Shown one piece after another: positions 1 to 13,000 of a stretch of 64,000 nt of DNA (position 1 is the stretch's first letter; every line of letters begins with the position of its first letter). The notes under the pieces were generated by a model. That model was given only the letters and a program-made list of their open reading frames with translations, was not told where the DNA came from and made no database searches. Source of the DNA: Cliona cf. orientalis (Eukaryota > Porifera > Demospongiae > Clionaida > Clionaidae); contig OZ005698.1 of assembly GCA_963930775.1 (NCBI GenBank), forward strand, positions 5,090,501 to 5,154,500, read 5' to 3'. The translations under genes and the position numbers were made by a program.

Positions 1-138
1 AGCGCTGGGAGAGAACACGTACATATAATAATACACTCACCGACACTGCTATGACTGCATAGCCATGATAGCAGAGTGTCGTGTGGAGACTACTACGAAT
101 TTTAGTGCATCTGGGGTTAAATTAAAAATCCAACCAAC

Positions 139-3100
139 ATGAGGTATGGTCAAGTAGTGATTGGACCTGCTGGCAGTGGAAAGGTACTGGGAGCTTGCAG
201 ATGATGTGCATGCATGATAATCCAACTCTCAATGCAGTCCACCTACTGCAGTACTGTGGTTGAGTACTGCCAGAATGTGAAGAGGTCTATTCATGTCATC
301 AACCTTGACCCGGCTGCTGAGCATTTCTCCTACCCCGTTGAGGCTGGTGAGGGAGAGAGCGGAGTCAGACAACAAACTCTCACACACTAACACATTATTG
401 AGATGTATAGGCAGATCTACATTGCATGTGTAACTCCGTAGCTCACATGTGGGCATGTGCTCCACAAATTTAATATACAAGTTTATTAATGGCCTGGTCC
501 ATAGGCTTAAGTCCCGATTGTTCCACATAGGATAAGCTGGGGGTGGGTGGGCATTTAGAAGTGACCCCCTGCTGATTTTCATCATGATGTCTTGGGCATT
601 TTAACGTTAATTATGTCTTTAATAGGGGGAATTTACCCAATTACTTGTTTTGAGGTGAACTGCAAAAGCATTCCTCCACAAGGGTGTATCCGCATTAAGT
701 GTACTGGCCCATTGCCGGTTTTGCTAGGGAAGCTGAAGTAGACATCAGAAAGCAAAGTGAAAGTCAATAATAAGGATAGACTATCAATAGCAAGGCTAAA
801 GTAATCTTTGAAGATAAAAAGAGCCCTGAAAGTTGGATTATCTATTCTGTTTGTTTCATGCCAAAACGACAAAAAAAGCAACTTCGTTGGACATGTGGAG
901 ATTCTAGTCTCATTCATCATTAAATTTTAGCTAGCAGACTAGGAGACTTGCATATCATACCACGAAGAATGATAGTTAAAAGTCCTGTCATAGTATCAAG
1001 AAAACTAGTTGCTGCATTTTTTAATGTGTTTGTCGTTGTTTTAATTAATAAGGTAGTAGACATATGTCACACCTCATTTCCTATTGGTATGTATGCTCAA
1101 GCAATGTGGTAGAATTTTTAATGATATGACTTGCTGGTAGCTAGTATGCAGGATCTAGGGTATTTGGAGTCCAGATTCTTGATAATTAGTTAAGTTATAT
1201 TGCATTACTTAGTTATGTCAGTCAAATTCTAGCTCGGTTGGGCGTTCATTTTGTTGCACACACTCAGACATACGTGATCTGATCAGTATTGATGATGTCA
1301 TGGAAGATGAGGACCTGAAGCTGGGGCCTAATGGAGGACTAGTGTTCTGTCTGGAGTAAGTGCTGTGTTTGCATACCAACAAGTGTGGAGAGCACATCAG
1401 TGCAACAATAGAGCCAAAAGTAGGCTTCCTAATTGAGTGTTTGAAATCACTCAGGAAAACATACAAGTTGTCAGCGGTCATGCCTCACTCCTCCCATAAA
1501 TGGCTGCTAATGTAATCAGCCACTTCAGTCATGCTGCCGCTGTACTTAAAAGTACATCCCATTTCACAGTGTGATCTTGTATCCTACCAAGAGCTTCCTA
1601 TTCTTATGAAGTGAACTTCCACATGCACTTTCATAACTTCCACATGCACCGTTTTTCACCTTGATGTCACTTATAGCACTTGTGGACGTCACAATAGCTA
1701 TTACAATTTCTAATTCCCAAGAGGTACTCAAGTTTCATATTTTCATTAGTTCACATTGCTTTGATGTCTTTCAAATTGTAGATACCTTGTCCAAAACATG
1801 GACTGGTTGGAGCAGTCACTGGGTGACTTTGATGATGACTACGTTCTGTTTGATTGCCCAGGTGAGAACTGGTGCTTAATGAACCACTACCTGGCGGATG
1901 TATCAGCCATAGCACTACTTGATGCATGTAATTACTATAGTGGGTACATACTCTCTGCAATGCTCGCTAAATTAGCTGGGACTACTTGGGTGCATTACCC
2001 ATTGCATTGCACTCTCTAAGCAATATTAGCCGGTGCATACCACTGCAATGTATAACTAGTTTACCTATACTAATATGCATAGGACAACATAATCTAATAA
2101 TCTACTAGTATGCATAGGACAATGTATAATAATCTATTTTAGTGGGTACATACTCACCATCAAGTTGATTAGTAGTGGTAAACCCCTGTATTGTGGAACA
2201 CAATGTTATACCCATAAGAGTGCGCAACATTAACAGGTTAGAATATCAGCATTGTTCAGAGGGAACTCCCGTATCTCTACTCCTCCAGCTTGTTGGGCAT
2301 TGAATTTACATATTGCTCTTGGCTTAATTGGTGTGCTGTGTGTACAAGCACGAGTGCATGCTTGTACATCCCTCTCTGTGTTTGCATGTACACCACAACA
2401 TGCCCTTTCGCACCCTTGGCACCCCCATTTTGCTCATGAGTGTGTGTATGGGCTTCACTCCTTGATGTACTAGTATGGTAGTCTGGCTTTGCAACACTGG
2501 GAAGACTGACCTCCAACAAAAAAGTTTACATTTACTCCATTCCCACCATGGGAAGAAGCCTCCTACCTACCCACCTGCATACCTACCTAGCTGGGAAGAT
2601 TATCAGGCATCTAGAGCTAGCAGTTTCCAGGGAGCTAGGTAGTCTGTTGCGTCATGTCTGTGTTCACTGTGCTATTGATTCACTTTCCTTTGTATACAGG
2701 TCAGATTGAACTCTATACCCACATTCCTGTCATGAAGCAGGTAGTGGATCAAATTCAAAAGTGGAATTTTCGTCTGTGTGCTGTCTTTCTGTTGGATTCG
2801 CAGTTCCTGATTGAAACCTCCAAGTTTTTTGCCGGTGCCATGACAGCACTTTCTGCAATGGTTACCCTGGAGTTGCCTCATATCAACGTGCTCTCTAAGA
2901 TGGACTTACTCGACAAGAAAGCAAGAATAGAAGTTGAAAAGTATGTTATTGACACCTGTTCCCTCCCTGCTTGGGAACTACTGTAAAGCGACTTTTTATA
3001 TTTATGTGAGTCAAGCGGCAGTCGCATAAATTTTTATCGCACCATACATTACGTGATTTTTATTTATGTGTACACGTACATTTCATCAAGAGCCTCATTT

Positions 3101-6100
3101 TGACCGATTCACATAATTTTACACACATAAAAATGTCGCTTTATGGTATGTTATGTACACAATATAGGGTAACAGAAGACCAGTAGTAATACAATACAAT
3201 AACAGTATACACGATTATTGATTAATATAAGCAGCTCATGTTCTATTAGGAAGATGGGTATTTATAGCTTGGCAGTAGATCCAAATACTGGTACCTTTAT
3301 GAATATTATGATCAACGAAATTATTAGTGGTGTCAAAGGCAGATTGCCAGGTCATAGTTGGACTAAAGCAGCTGTAGGATATTTCCCTTGTCACTGTTTG
3401 TTCAAATATCACTAAGCCAAACACTGAATCAGTATCGCATGCCAGCTCTCCCTGGCTGTTAAGGCACCGGAAACCCTGCTGCTCTTTTTTTTGGGGGTGG
3501 AAAGGAAATAATATAGTGCCATTGGAGCAGACTCCTACAGGATGAAGTGTTCATGTTGACAACCTGTACCGGTATGGGGTGGTTTCCTCAAGAGGATGAA
3601 CTTTGTACTCCCCTCATTAGGACTTCTTCCCTACTGAAACTGCTGTATAGCCTATTTCCTGCTGCTTATCGTAGCAATTAGCAAGGTGTAGCCTCTTGGC
3701 CAGTTAGGTATGTGCACCATTTCAGGGTCAACTTGTCAGCAGAAATTACTAGCTTGACTACAGACGCTGCCTCCAAGGAGCCATGGTATGGCCAAGATAT
3801 TTGTACCATAGCTCTGATCTGAATACTGAATCTCTAAATGATTTTAAGCCCCATATCATCAGGCCTGAAATGCTAGTTTGCCCAATAGTTTGATTAAAGG
3901 AGATGTCTGCTTTTTTAATACTATGTGTGTGCATAGGTACGATAATGTATGCTATCCTGACTAAAGATGGCATATAGTAATAACTAGAGCTCATAGAGCA
4001 CATACCCTGCGTGCCATGGCAATAATTATCACCCATGGCCATGCCTCTTCTTAGAGGCCTCTATTCTACTCATGAACTTTTTTGTTCCCTTCTGAGATCC
4101 ATGATCACAAATGACATTTTTTTCTTGCTGTCTTACACCATTTTATCCCATTTATTGACCCTACTTTCGCTTAGATGTTGAGATTCTGCTAACAGACAAT
4201 AGACAACAGACAAACCGATTGCTTTACCCCTTGCCGTGCATGCGCGCACACGGGTTAATTATCCTGCCTACCTAGCTTACCTCAAGGCCTCAGGGTTGAG
4301 TACAGGCAGAAATAAACATGCACAAAACAGCACAAACCATGCACTGTTTATTCTTGTAATGGTCATGGTTTGTGTGCTCAGGGTTATGTAACAATGTACA
4401 CAAACACATCTTGAAAGTGCACTAATTATGTCACATGCACCATACTGATAAGATAATTGACTACTTAGTGACTTGTGTGGGGATAAGAGCAGATGTGCTA
4501 GATTTTGTTTTTGTATTGGGATTCCAGCCACAACCCTTTGCTATCCATATTCGGTCCTAGGGTCTACAGGTTCTATTATTAATGAACCCTTGACCATCTC
4601 CCCAGTAGCTGCACAGTGTAATGGTGCATGTGGTAAAAGGTCGTCAATAGAATGCGTACACATCGATCGATGCTGGCCCCAGAAATCATGGAGATGGCGT
4701 CTAAGATCGACTCTCAATCTTGATAGCGACAAGTTTCGATGCTTCAATCACAGAGACGAACTCGACAACACAGTATTCCTTCCGAAGTTCAGGTTGGTCA
4801 CGCTGCTGCAGTCGCGCGCGGGTCAGCCCCTTGTGGCAGTGATGCGTGCTATATATAGCGCAAGGCTAGCTTTATTTATCCATGGCAGCCAAGAAAACAC
4901 GTGAAGTTCAACCAACAGTACTTCTCAGAGAAAGTAGCGCTCAGCTTGTAATCTATTCGCTGGATACATGCGTAAGATACTCTACATATTTACTGATTTT
5001 CAAGTCTCAGAAAGGCTCCAGCGAGGCCCTGAATTTTCTCATAATTACCTCATAGATTACACCATAGGTTTCATCATAATTACACTATAATTACCTCATA
5101 ACCACAGAAAAGTAAATTGCTACTGGGGAGATAATTTTTTTATATATACGTCCCCATGCTAACAAGATAAGGCCTGGAGATGAAGCTATGGTGGTGTTTG
5201 TAGCTCTTACCGCAAAGTATAGGTGGAGGGTTACTGCAATTACTTGTTGATTTCTGTGCATTAGTCGTCTGTAAGGTAGGACCTGGGCCTGGGGATGAGG
5301 CTATGTCAAAAGAGCATGTACTCTTGCCTGTTGTATCATATCAGCTCTTCCAGAAGGATGTTTCTATGCATGTGTGTACTTGACGTTTAATTGTATACAT
5401 AATATTATGTAGCTTTGTTCATATGATTGTGTATGTGATGTGATGTGCATGTATGATGTGATGTGGATGTAGTTGCATGTACATGTGCGCATGTGCCCCT
5501 CCATCATTACACTATGAAGTTATACAATTACCAACAAGAGGGCTGTCCAGAGACTCTGAGACATGTCCATATATTCTTAAGTTTGGCTAATGAACTATGA
5601 ATTGAATGTTGGATTCTGGCATGTATATAATATTATAATATTGTATTATTGTGCCATATCAGTCTATAATGGGGTAGCCAGGATCCTGTGTCCAGGAACA
5701 TCCTGAAGTGGCATAATGCCTTTACCCCTCGTCCAAGTATATATCCTGGGATTCCCAAGAGACACATCCCGGGATGGCATATTCCTTGATAGTACATATA
5801 ATAATATTAAATTAAGTGCACTGTTACTGTAAATTATGAATAGTTTGTGTTCAAAATATTTCATGCGGTAAATTTTCGTGTTAAATAATTTTTGGACAAA
5901 CAACCCTGAACCACATTATCGTTAATATTGCACATAATATATTTTCGCACATTTAATTTTAGCATAACCTAGGCTATATTTTAACAGTGAAATGTTTTCA
6001 ATTTATGGTAGTTGATTCTGGCCAGGGTAAGCCAAACACTGATTTTGATAATGCATGGCTAAAATATTTCCAGCAGAGTGACTGCGTGATCAACTTCCAC

Positions 6101-8229
6101 ATAATATTATGATAATATTAAATTTTATGTTGGGTTAGTGTGCTGTTGTCATGGTTTCAGGTATCTAGATCCAGACCCCCCAACACTACTTACAGAGCTG
6201 GACCAAACTGTCAACAAGAAATTTCACAAGCTAAATAAAGCCTTAACAACACTAGTAAGTATACAATGTGCATGGTATGGTAAAGGTCATCACAGTGAAT
6301 TGTCACGACTTGATTGAAAGTGGTCAATAATAGCGTCTATTGTAGCCTTATTACTGGTGACACGAACTTGTCTGCCACTACAAGGGCCACTCAGTAGTTC
6401 AGCGATTCCACTGGCTCCATACTCCCTATAAACTCTTGCCAAGTCCTCGTAACACACCCCACTTTTAGCTATTACTGTGGCCATGTTCCTGGTGAGGAAC
6501 AACTTTGGCCCATCTTGGTTATTGAAAAGCTTTCCTTTCATTGAGTGTAAGTTCGATAGGGCAGTGGTCGAGTATTGAGCCATCTCGTGCACTGAACCTA
6601 GAGTGGAAGAGGAAGCAAGGAGCTGGGTGCGGCTTATCTTAAGGTGGGACTGGAAGAGGATGCGATGTAGAGCTCTGGTGTCTGTAACTGCATTGTGTGC
6701 ATCTCTTAATTCTGTGTTAAATAGGTGATGATAGATTGAGCTCAGTGAAAACTCGGTTGGAGGGAGTCCATCTTTTAACATAGGGGGGTCTGTTCGCATC
6801 TTGCGTATCATCTTAAGTGCATCACTAAAACCAGTAATCAGTGTCCCAAGCTCTTGCCTTGATATCTCACATCGATTCAAACTGTTGATTAGAACTGGTG
6901 CATCCAGCCTCTCACTTCCGTATGCAACTAAGATAGTGTGCTTGCCAGGGCTGGACTGTTTCTGAAGGTAAGAGTAAAATGATTGTATACCTTCTTTGTA
7001 TTGTTGAGCCTCTACTGGCTTTCCGTGGCAAAATAAACACCTATGACCATGGTAGTCGTCTACAGAGAGTCCATTGGCCCTATGTGCCCTCGTCTCTATG
7101 CTACGACTAGGAATCAGGTAGGTGGACCAGACTGCAGGTTCGGATGCTGCACATTCATCACAGTCTGCTTTCATGGCAGCTATTTGACATATGTCCGAGT
7201 CAACAGCTACCCCCGTTGTCTCTAGATCAAAAAGGATGAACTGACACTGATCTGAAGGCACTGAAACTGGTAGTAGCTGAGGCTTTACCATCACCTTTGG
7301 AAAAGCTTCCATCAGTGCAGTCTTCATTTGACACTCAGATGCCACAATGGCTGAGGTTGTTAGTGCTCTTGCTCGTGACGGATACAGGCAGCAGCGTACT
7401 ATTTTTCTGTAGATCCTTCTTTTAAGAATCGCTGAGTAGGTCCGAGGGCCAGGGAGCCTCATCATCCCGTGCTTTTGCAATGCACGTGGTGGGTGTGGTT
7501 AGCTAGCTAGGAGTGGCATGCGCGATAATTTCCGTCATCACCACATTTTATACTATTCATGCAGTTAGAAGATTATGGGCTAGTTCAATTTCTGCCCCTG
7601 GACATCACTAACGAAGACTCAGTTGGTGAGCTATTGCTCTTTATTGATAGTGCAATACAATTTGGGGAAGATGAAGATGTCAAAGTACCAAAGGTATTGA
7701 AATGGCGAAGAATTGCCAGCAGTGAAAGTATAAAAAAATTACTGGCACCCCCCTCCCAAATACTAATGGGAGGGAACTGGGGCATGAGAATGAGGAATGT
7801 ATAGTAGTATCACGATAATAATATTATTACGTGAATATAGCTAGGGGAGGAGGAAGCTATAGCTATCCGTATAGCGGGAAACTTTCGAGGGAGAAAACTT
7901 TCAAGAATTTCGCGATTTTTCCGCCATCCACGAAAGTTTTCTCCACGAAATTCTAGGAATGCCACACCCATTATATGCGACCAGTTTTAACATTCCGCGA
8001 AAATTTTCTCCGCGAAATGCTCCTTTCCTACCGATCAGCGAAAGTTTTCTCCCTCGAAAATTTCCCGCTATACGGTAAGTAGTCAGTCTGTCTTGGATCT
8101 GTGACTACAATAATGTAATCCACGAGTGTGCCAGGTTCTAAAATTTATGTGTATAATATTAAATAATTATTGAATTCATCTCATACTTTTCTGTAGCTGA
8201 ATGTGGATGAACCAGATGATGACACATAA
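139..8229 (+). CDS. GPN3: GPN-loop GTPase 3 (GPN3), 8 exons, complete
   Basis: Exons: 139-183, 238-346, 1268-1355, 1782-1861, 2700-2940, 6161-6254, 7565-7693, 8197-8229. The phases add up to a 272-residue protein, close to the roughly 284 of human GPN3. Visible motifs are the P-loop GPAGSGKST (residues 9-17), the family-defining Gly-Pro-Asn loop at 71-73 ([10 protein letters not shown]) and the switch-like [11 protein letters not shown] split across exons 4 and 5. GPN GTPases (GPN1/GPN3) act in the cytoplasm in assembly and nuclear import of RNA polymerase II; that role is family knowledge. The start ATG gives [10 protein letters not shown], matching the family start. Intron 6 (6255-7564) contains an entire opposite-strand exonuclease gene. 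Other introns hold small inverted-repeat elements. The C-terminus is short and acidic, as usual in the family. Confidence 0.95.
347..1267 (+). other. GPN3 intron 2, no gene seen
   Basis: This 921-base AT-rich intron holds short open frames on both strands, but none has a recognisable protein motif or splice context. I see no transposon ends in it. Confidence 0.6.
2983..3143. mobile_element. Small MITE-like inverted repeat in GPN3 intron 5
   Basis: The ends are imperfect inverted repeats: taaagcgactttttatattt at the left and its near complement at the right (cataaaaatgtcgcttta). About 160 bp with no coding capacity, so most like a non-autonomous DNA transposon. It begins about 40 bp after the exon 5 splice donor. 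Confidence 0.7.
4596..5132 (-). mobile_element. Non-autonomous DNA element, CCCCAGT-ended family, copy 1
   Basis: The left end reads atctccccagtagc and the right end gctactggggagat, an inverted repeat. The interior matches, in reverse orientation, the elements at 56150-56628 and 12493-14746. Shared landmarks include the block around atggtgcatgtggtaaa (about 4621), a cgatgctgg block near 4670 and gctagctttatttatcc near 4865. No transposase frame was found. It sits in GPN3 intron 5. Confidence 0.75.
5865..6010. repeat. Diverged copy of the 36477 MITE family
   Basis: The stretch reading gcggtaaattttcgtgttaa and continuing through cattatcgttaatattgcac resembles the interior of the element at 36477-36655 block by block. 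The end repeats are degraded here. It lies in GPN3 intron 5, just before exon 6. Confidence 0.6.
6290..7465 (-). CDS. DEDDh 3'-5' exonuclease, single exon, nested in GPN3 intron
   Basis: This intronless gene encodes 391 residues from the ATG at 7465; an open frame continues a few codons upstream but without an ATG. All three exonuclease motifs of the DnaQ/RNase T fold are visible. Exo I is [10 protein letters not shown], with Asp80 and Glu82. Exo II is the [11 protein letters not shown] region, with Asp188. Exo III is [11 protein letters not shown], with His257 and Asp262, which makes it the DEDDh type used by TREX and polymerase epsilon proofreading. The first 70 residues are basic and could be a targeting signal or a disordered tail. 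The C-terminal 110 residues match nothing I recognise. Substrate (DNA or RNA) cannot be decided. It lies wholly inside GPN3 intron 6, transcribed oppositely, so it may be a retrocopy or an insertion. Confidence 0.85.
   Translation of the reverse strand: MMRLPGPRTYSAILKRRIYRKIVRCCLYPSRARALTTSAIVASECQMKTALMEAFPKVMVKPQLLPVSVPSDQCQFILFDLETTGVAVDSDICQIAAMKADCDECAASEPAVWSTYLIPSRSIETRAHRANGLSVDDYHGHRCLFCHGKPVEAQQYKEGIQSFYSYLQKQSSPGKHTILVAYGSERLDAPVLINSLNRCEISRQELGTLITGFSDALKMIRKMRTDPPMLKDGLPPTEFSLSSIYHHLFNTELRDAHNAVTDTRALHRILFQSHLKISRTQLLASSSTLGSVHEMAQYSTTALSNLHSMKGKLFNNQDGPKLFLTRNMATVIAKSGVCYEDLARVYREYGASGIAELLSGPCSGRQVRVTSNKATIDAIIDHFQSSRDNSL
7867..8075. mobile_element. MITE with ccgtatagcgggaaa ends
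   Basis: The left end ccgtatagcgggaaa is matched by tttcccgctatacgg at the right. Internally the blocks cgaaagttttctcc and its complements repeat several times in both orientations, giving a nested hairpin about 209 bp long. It lies in GPN3 intron 7 and has no coding capacity. Confidence 0.8.
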
Positions 8230-8439
8230 TAAGTTATCTAGATCTAAGCCCTTTACAGTATTATTGTAGTTTTATCTGCCACTTACATATTCATGCTATC
8301 ATTCTCGTTATTATTTCTTGAATCTTGTATTTATCACGTACTGTTATTGTGATAGCATAAGCCTTGTCCCAGGGTTCTCCCACTTCTTTTCTTCTATTAT
8401 AATTTATAGCACAGAGTGTGAGTGGCCGGGATAAGGCTA

Positions 8440-8580
8440 TGCGACTAAAAAATAAAATCCATGTCATTAATAAAACTAAAAATCAATGTTTGACTGCCAC
8501 CAGAAAGTATAAGGGATAAGGCTATGTAACTCAGTTTGCATGATTAATCTAGTCCATGTCATTAGTAAAACTAAAAAATT
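8440..8580. repeat. Short tandem duplication downstream of GPN3
   Basis: The block ggataaggctatg followed by ccatgtcattaataaaacta occurs twice in direct orientation, about 75-80 bp apart, with small differences. It lies between the convergent 3' ends of GPN3 and the ABM-domain gene. Confidence 0.6.
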
Positions 8581-8611
8581 AATGTTACCAAGTATATAAA
8601 AATTGGGTGTG

Positions 8612-9418
8612 TTACTTTCCAGCTGGGTCAGCATTGGAATGGAGGACGTATCCAACATCAGTTGACCTGACACTCAAGTTTAATCCAAGTAGATCGGTGA
8701 ACAACTGTGAGGTGGTGCTAAGGATGGTGCCATAACCCTCACATGTTACTTTCTCGGCAGCTTCAATCACACTCGTGAAGGTGTCTTTTCCTGCAGTAAG
8801 GTGGGTAGCCAGGTGGGCATTGGTTGAACACACTTCAATGAGCTCAATGACATTTGGTTCTTTCTCCTCTTCAGGAATGCTTCCATGGCATACAATGACA
8901 CCACTGTTGACCACCTTCGATAAATTGGTCAATAGCTGAAGGATGCTGGTGGCATTTCCTTCTTTAGCATGGATACGGGTGATCAACAGCACTGCTCCAT
9001 CACCTTCTCTGGCTGCTGGCTTGGTATCCCACTGTTGTGGATTCAGGATAAATCCGGCCTCAGATTTTGGATATTTGGGCTTCAAAACTACATCGCACAC
9101 CTCTTTCACCTTCCCCTGTAATCCTGGTCCGTATCCATATGTGACAGCCTCAAATTTACACGTAGGGCCAAATCCTTTCATGTAGGCTGCTTGGAACTCT
9201 TTATCAGCAGAGTGTCCCCACCACGTTTCTTCATTGGCATACACTTCAGTGAATTCCAAATTATTTGGTCTGTTCTCGGGGTCTGGCCTAGCAAAATGAT
9301 ACGTCACCAAAGCATTGTGCTCCTTCTGTAATCCAGCCATGGTAGCCAGTGCTTCTAGCATATTCGCAGATGCCTCGGCACTCGGATTTTCCAGTCGAAC
9401 TCGAAGGAGAAACGCCAT
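8612..9418 (-). CDS. Two-module ABM (dimeric alpha-beta barrel) protein
   Basis: A single exon encodes 268 residues from the ATG at 9418 (MAFLLRVRLENPSAEA). The N-terminal part looks like an antibiotic biosynthesis monooxygenase (ABM) module: a strand, then a helix with MLEALATMAGLQKEHNALVT, then YHFARPDPENRPNNLEFTEVY and a later tail with HSADKEFQAAY. A second similar unit starts near residue 145 (GAVLLITRIHAKEGNATSI). ABM folds occur in monooxygenases, small stress proteins and degradation enzymes, so substrate and reaction are open. No signal peptide or membrane segment is seen. Being intronless and next to intron-rich genes, it might be a retrocopy or of bacterial origin. That is inference only. 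Confidence 0.75.
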   Translation of the reverse strand: MAFLLRVRLENPSAEASANMLEALATMAGLQKEHNALVTYHFARPDPENRPNNLEFTEVYANEETWWGHSADKEFQAAYMKGFGPTCKFEAVTYGYGPGLQGKVKEVCDVVLKPKYPKSEAGFILNPQQWDTKPAAREGDGAVLLITRIHAKEGNATSILQLLTNLSKVVNSGVIVCHGSIPEEEKEPNVIELIEVCSTNAHLATHLTAGKDTFTSVIEAAEKVTCEGYGTILSTTSQLFTDLLGLNLSVRSTDVGYVLHSNADPAGK

Positions 9419-10094
9419 GTTAACCAAGAAGCAACAGGGTCAAAGTGAGGTCAATAGATAGTGCAATGATCGCGCCCAGGCCACTCCCACGTACGATCTC
9501 GTGGGCCGCGCGCATGCGCTAGGCGAAGTGCTTCATTACCATCTGGTCCTGTATTTACCTCAGTACAAGTCAGAGGTACATGCTGCCCAGCTGCATGCCA
9601 AGTCAATTCTGGCTTCTGATCATGATCTGATGCTCTACTAATATTATTATAGTTGTGGTGCACTAATAATAATATTATTATTCAGATTTTTTTTCTCCCT
9701 TTCCTCAACAGGTTTTTTTTCCTTGAGTATACATAATAATAATAATACGATGGTATTGACTGTAGAAAGAAAAACTGGCATACACACATGTACCAGTATT
9801 AGCTTCACAAACATTTCACATCCCTGCATACCTATTCATAATACATGTACCAAGAGTATAATATAATATACTCTATTGTATCATCTACTTTTCCGATAGA
9901 CACATGACATGTACATGTACATGCACTATAACTAACATTATAATATTATAGTCTCCATCCCCCTAACCCTAACAACAACCTCAGAATAACCATAGTAATG
10001 TCCACCATGCAGAGAGAATTTGATTATTATAAAATTAATGAATACTTAAAGGTATTAGTGATATTATACAATTAAAGTTCGACTGAATAAATGG
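9419..10094. other. Intergenic, AT-rich, no gene seen
   Basis: This 676-bp stretch holds many short palindromes such as aataatattatt and tacatgtacatgta and some simple A/T runs. No open frame with protein character was seen. A CpG-bearing segment around 9470-9520, upstream of the ABM gene start, could be its promoter. Confidence 0.6.
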
Positions 10095-13000
10095 CTACTT
10101 CTTGCAGTAGCTGTTATGTATTGGAATGGACCTAGCTTGAATGCACCGCGGACAGGTTCCATTCCGACAGTTTTCACAACGATACAAAACTTGGGCCACA
10201 ACCCTGGACTTAGATGTCCCTGCAATCACAAACTGTTTATTAGCAGGCAGCCTTCCGTTGGTATTCATAATGAATGGTGCCAATTGCTTTGTTCCACCTT
10301 GTTCTTGGCTGGAAACGTTCATTGTTGAAGATTGCTGTACTTGCATGCTATTGAACTGTACTTGAAGACCAGTTCCATTGATCGGCTGAGATGCTTTGGC
10401 AATAGGATTTGATGATGGTGGTGATTGAGATAGCATGCTGGGGGTACATTCTGTTGTCTCCTTTTCATCATCCACGTCCACACAAACTTCCTGATCACGA
10501 CCAGGTGATAAACGTGTCTGACTCGTAGAATTAGGAGGCTTGAAGATGTTATGTGCAGCTTCATTTTTATTAGGACAAAAAAGGCCTGAAAATTGGGCAT
10601 ACATTTCCTTTAATTCAGGGACATTCTCAGCTAGGTGACTTGCAAGGGATAGTGGCTGCACACGAGAGAAGAATAGGAGGAGCTTGTCACTGGGAAGCTT
10701 CTGTGCAATGAGCAATAATTCTGTGGTGAGGTCATGGCATCTTGTAGAAGCAAGATAGACAAGTGCCATTAGATTTTCTAGCTTGATAGACTGCAAAATC
10801 AAACAAAATTTAAATTATGACTTTAGACGTTTTATCCAATCACCTTTACCTACTACCATACTAACTTCCCATCAGATTTTCACTATCATAGTTTGCTATA
10901 GATCTGTTTCACTAACCCTTGGCACACATGCACCAGAAGGGCTACAAAAAATTGGCCACACTAGTACTTATTAACCACACCTACATGCCATATACCGTGC
11001 ACATGCTCAAGCTCGTTATAGGTAAGGGGTTCACCTTTTTCACTTGATCCAAAGAACGGAAATACTAGGCCACGTAATTTGACGTATGTATGCGTAATTA
11101 TTTTGTTATGTACAGATATTCTGATTATATTATTGGGACGTGACCCATTGCAATCACTGGATGGTATGGATGGGAGGTCTGGGGATGGGTTGCGAATAGT
11201 TAGCAGGGTTAGTCTCTAGGGTTTGTCTATAAAATAGGTAAAATAAAGACTGCCAGCAGTTACAACTGTGGTGGCAGAGTGGTTACGGCTCTTAAGTGTG
11301 GAACAGAATGTAGCAGGTTCAAATCTCACTGTAAACATAGATTTTTTTCCCTCTTGGATATTTCTGTCTTGCACTTCCATTCTTTGGAATGAGTGAGCCC
11401 CTTAATTCATCAAGCTCTAAAGCTAGTGAACTACAATGGCAAAATTCACACAGTGCACGCAAGTATGTACACTAGATCTAGCTCTCTACTTATATTTATT
11501 CATTATTAAATTTGTATACCTCCTTTTTCGAGCTGGTATAATCCAGAAGCAGTAATGTGATCACTTCTAGTAGCTTTCGGAGAGACACTGTGAGGTGAGT
11601 CTGTTCATAACTCTGCCAAAAGATTCCAATAAACAGAGGTGGCGTCTTCCTGCAAAGAAAACAGAGCATCAAATGGAAATCATAACTTCATTAGTGTGTT
11701 TGATTCTTGCCTGTGGGAATCCAAGAAAGCCCAGTAGTCAGCCAACAGCAAATCAACCAGGATAGATAGCAACTTGATGCAGTATTCGGAACCACTGCAT
11801 TAAAAAAAAAGAGAAATTGAAGTACTTTGTACTACAAGAGCTTTGACAGACTATGCTATTTAATTCAGCAAAGTAATAAGGAAATATTTTTATCTGACCT
11901 ATATTCATTCTAAACCACTTTCACTCTAAACTTGGCAAATTCAGGTGCTGTGTGGGTGTATGATATACTATACACATTGGTGATCATTGACCGCTATTCA
12001 TGGAACCATTTAAATCAGGCACCATGTCATCACACAGTACTGTATACGTAGAAATTTCACCAGAAGATCTTCACCAATTTTTCCACTTGCTCTCATTGGC
12101 AAAAATTTTATCATGCTGATTTTTTTGCATAGAGGATACGGCAACCTTCACTGTATTGGCGAAAATTTTTTCCATAAACTTTTTCTGTAATACAAAGTTA
12201 GCTGGGCTTGGCAAAATTTTGTCCAGCAAAAATTATACGGTAAAATCAATGAATAGTACATGTTGTGTTACTGTTAGGAATGGACGTCATGCATCCTATG
12301 GCTACCTTCACCTCGGTATGTAGGACGTACTATTATGCAAGCAAGACAATGTTTATAGTCACAGGTACATTATTCCTGCCAGTTTGATTTTGCAATGTTC
12401 CATCATGCAATTAGTGTGAGAGCTCCAATTTATGCGTTTATATCCCCAGTAGCAATTTACTTGAATGATAATATGGTATAGTATTTCATAATTACATCCC
12501 CAGTAGCAGTTTACTTTTTTGCGGTTGTTAGGTTAGTATGATGTAGCCTATGTCGTCAGAACGCGAAAATTCAGACCCTTTACAGAACACTTTTGAGACC
12601 TGAAAATCCACAGAATTGTAGATTAATTTACAAGTATAAAAAACAATGAAATTGAAGGGTGAAGTAGGGATGGGAGGGCTAAAAAGTATACTAACAAGAT
12701 TTGTAGGGATAATCATGTCCATTATACATCCCTACGCTTGCTTTTCTCGATTGTAGCTATCGTGCCTGTTGACAATGATTCATTGGTGCTATCCTTAACC
12801 GAGAGAAATTTATGTTATCCCCTAGCTATTATTATGGCTCGTATGTAGGGTTGGGGGGATTGACTGTTGCACACTGCCTGGTTTTTTCCTGCTCTTACTC
12901 AAAAAGCAAGCGTAGGGATGTATAGTGGACATGATTATCCCTACAAATCTTGTTAGTATACTTTTTAGCCCTCCCATCCCTACTTCACCCTTCAATTTCA

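Noticed and set aside
4473-4904. Plus-strand 143-codon open frame
   Set aside because: Lies mostly inside the transposon-like element 4596-5132; no motif and no support in the other copies of the element.
11271-11352. Functional tRNA-Ser or tRNA-Leu
   Set aside because: The A and B boxes are there, but acceptor and T stems do not pair, so it is called a SINE-like relic.
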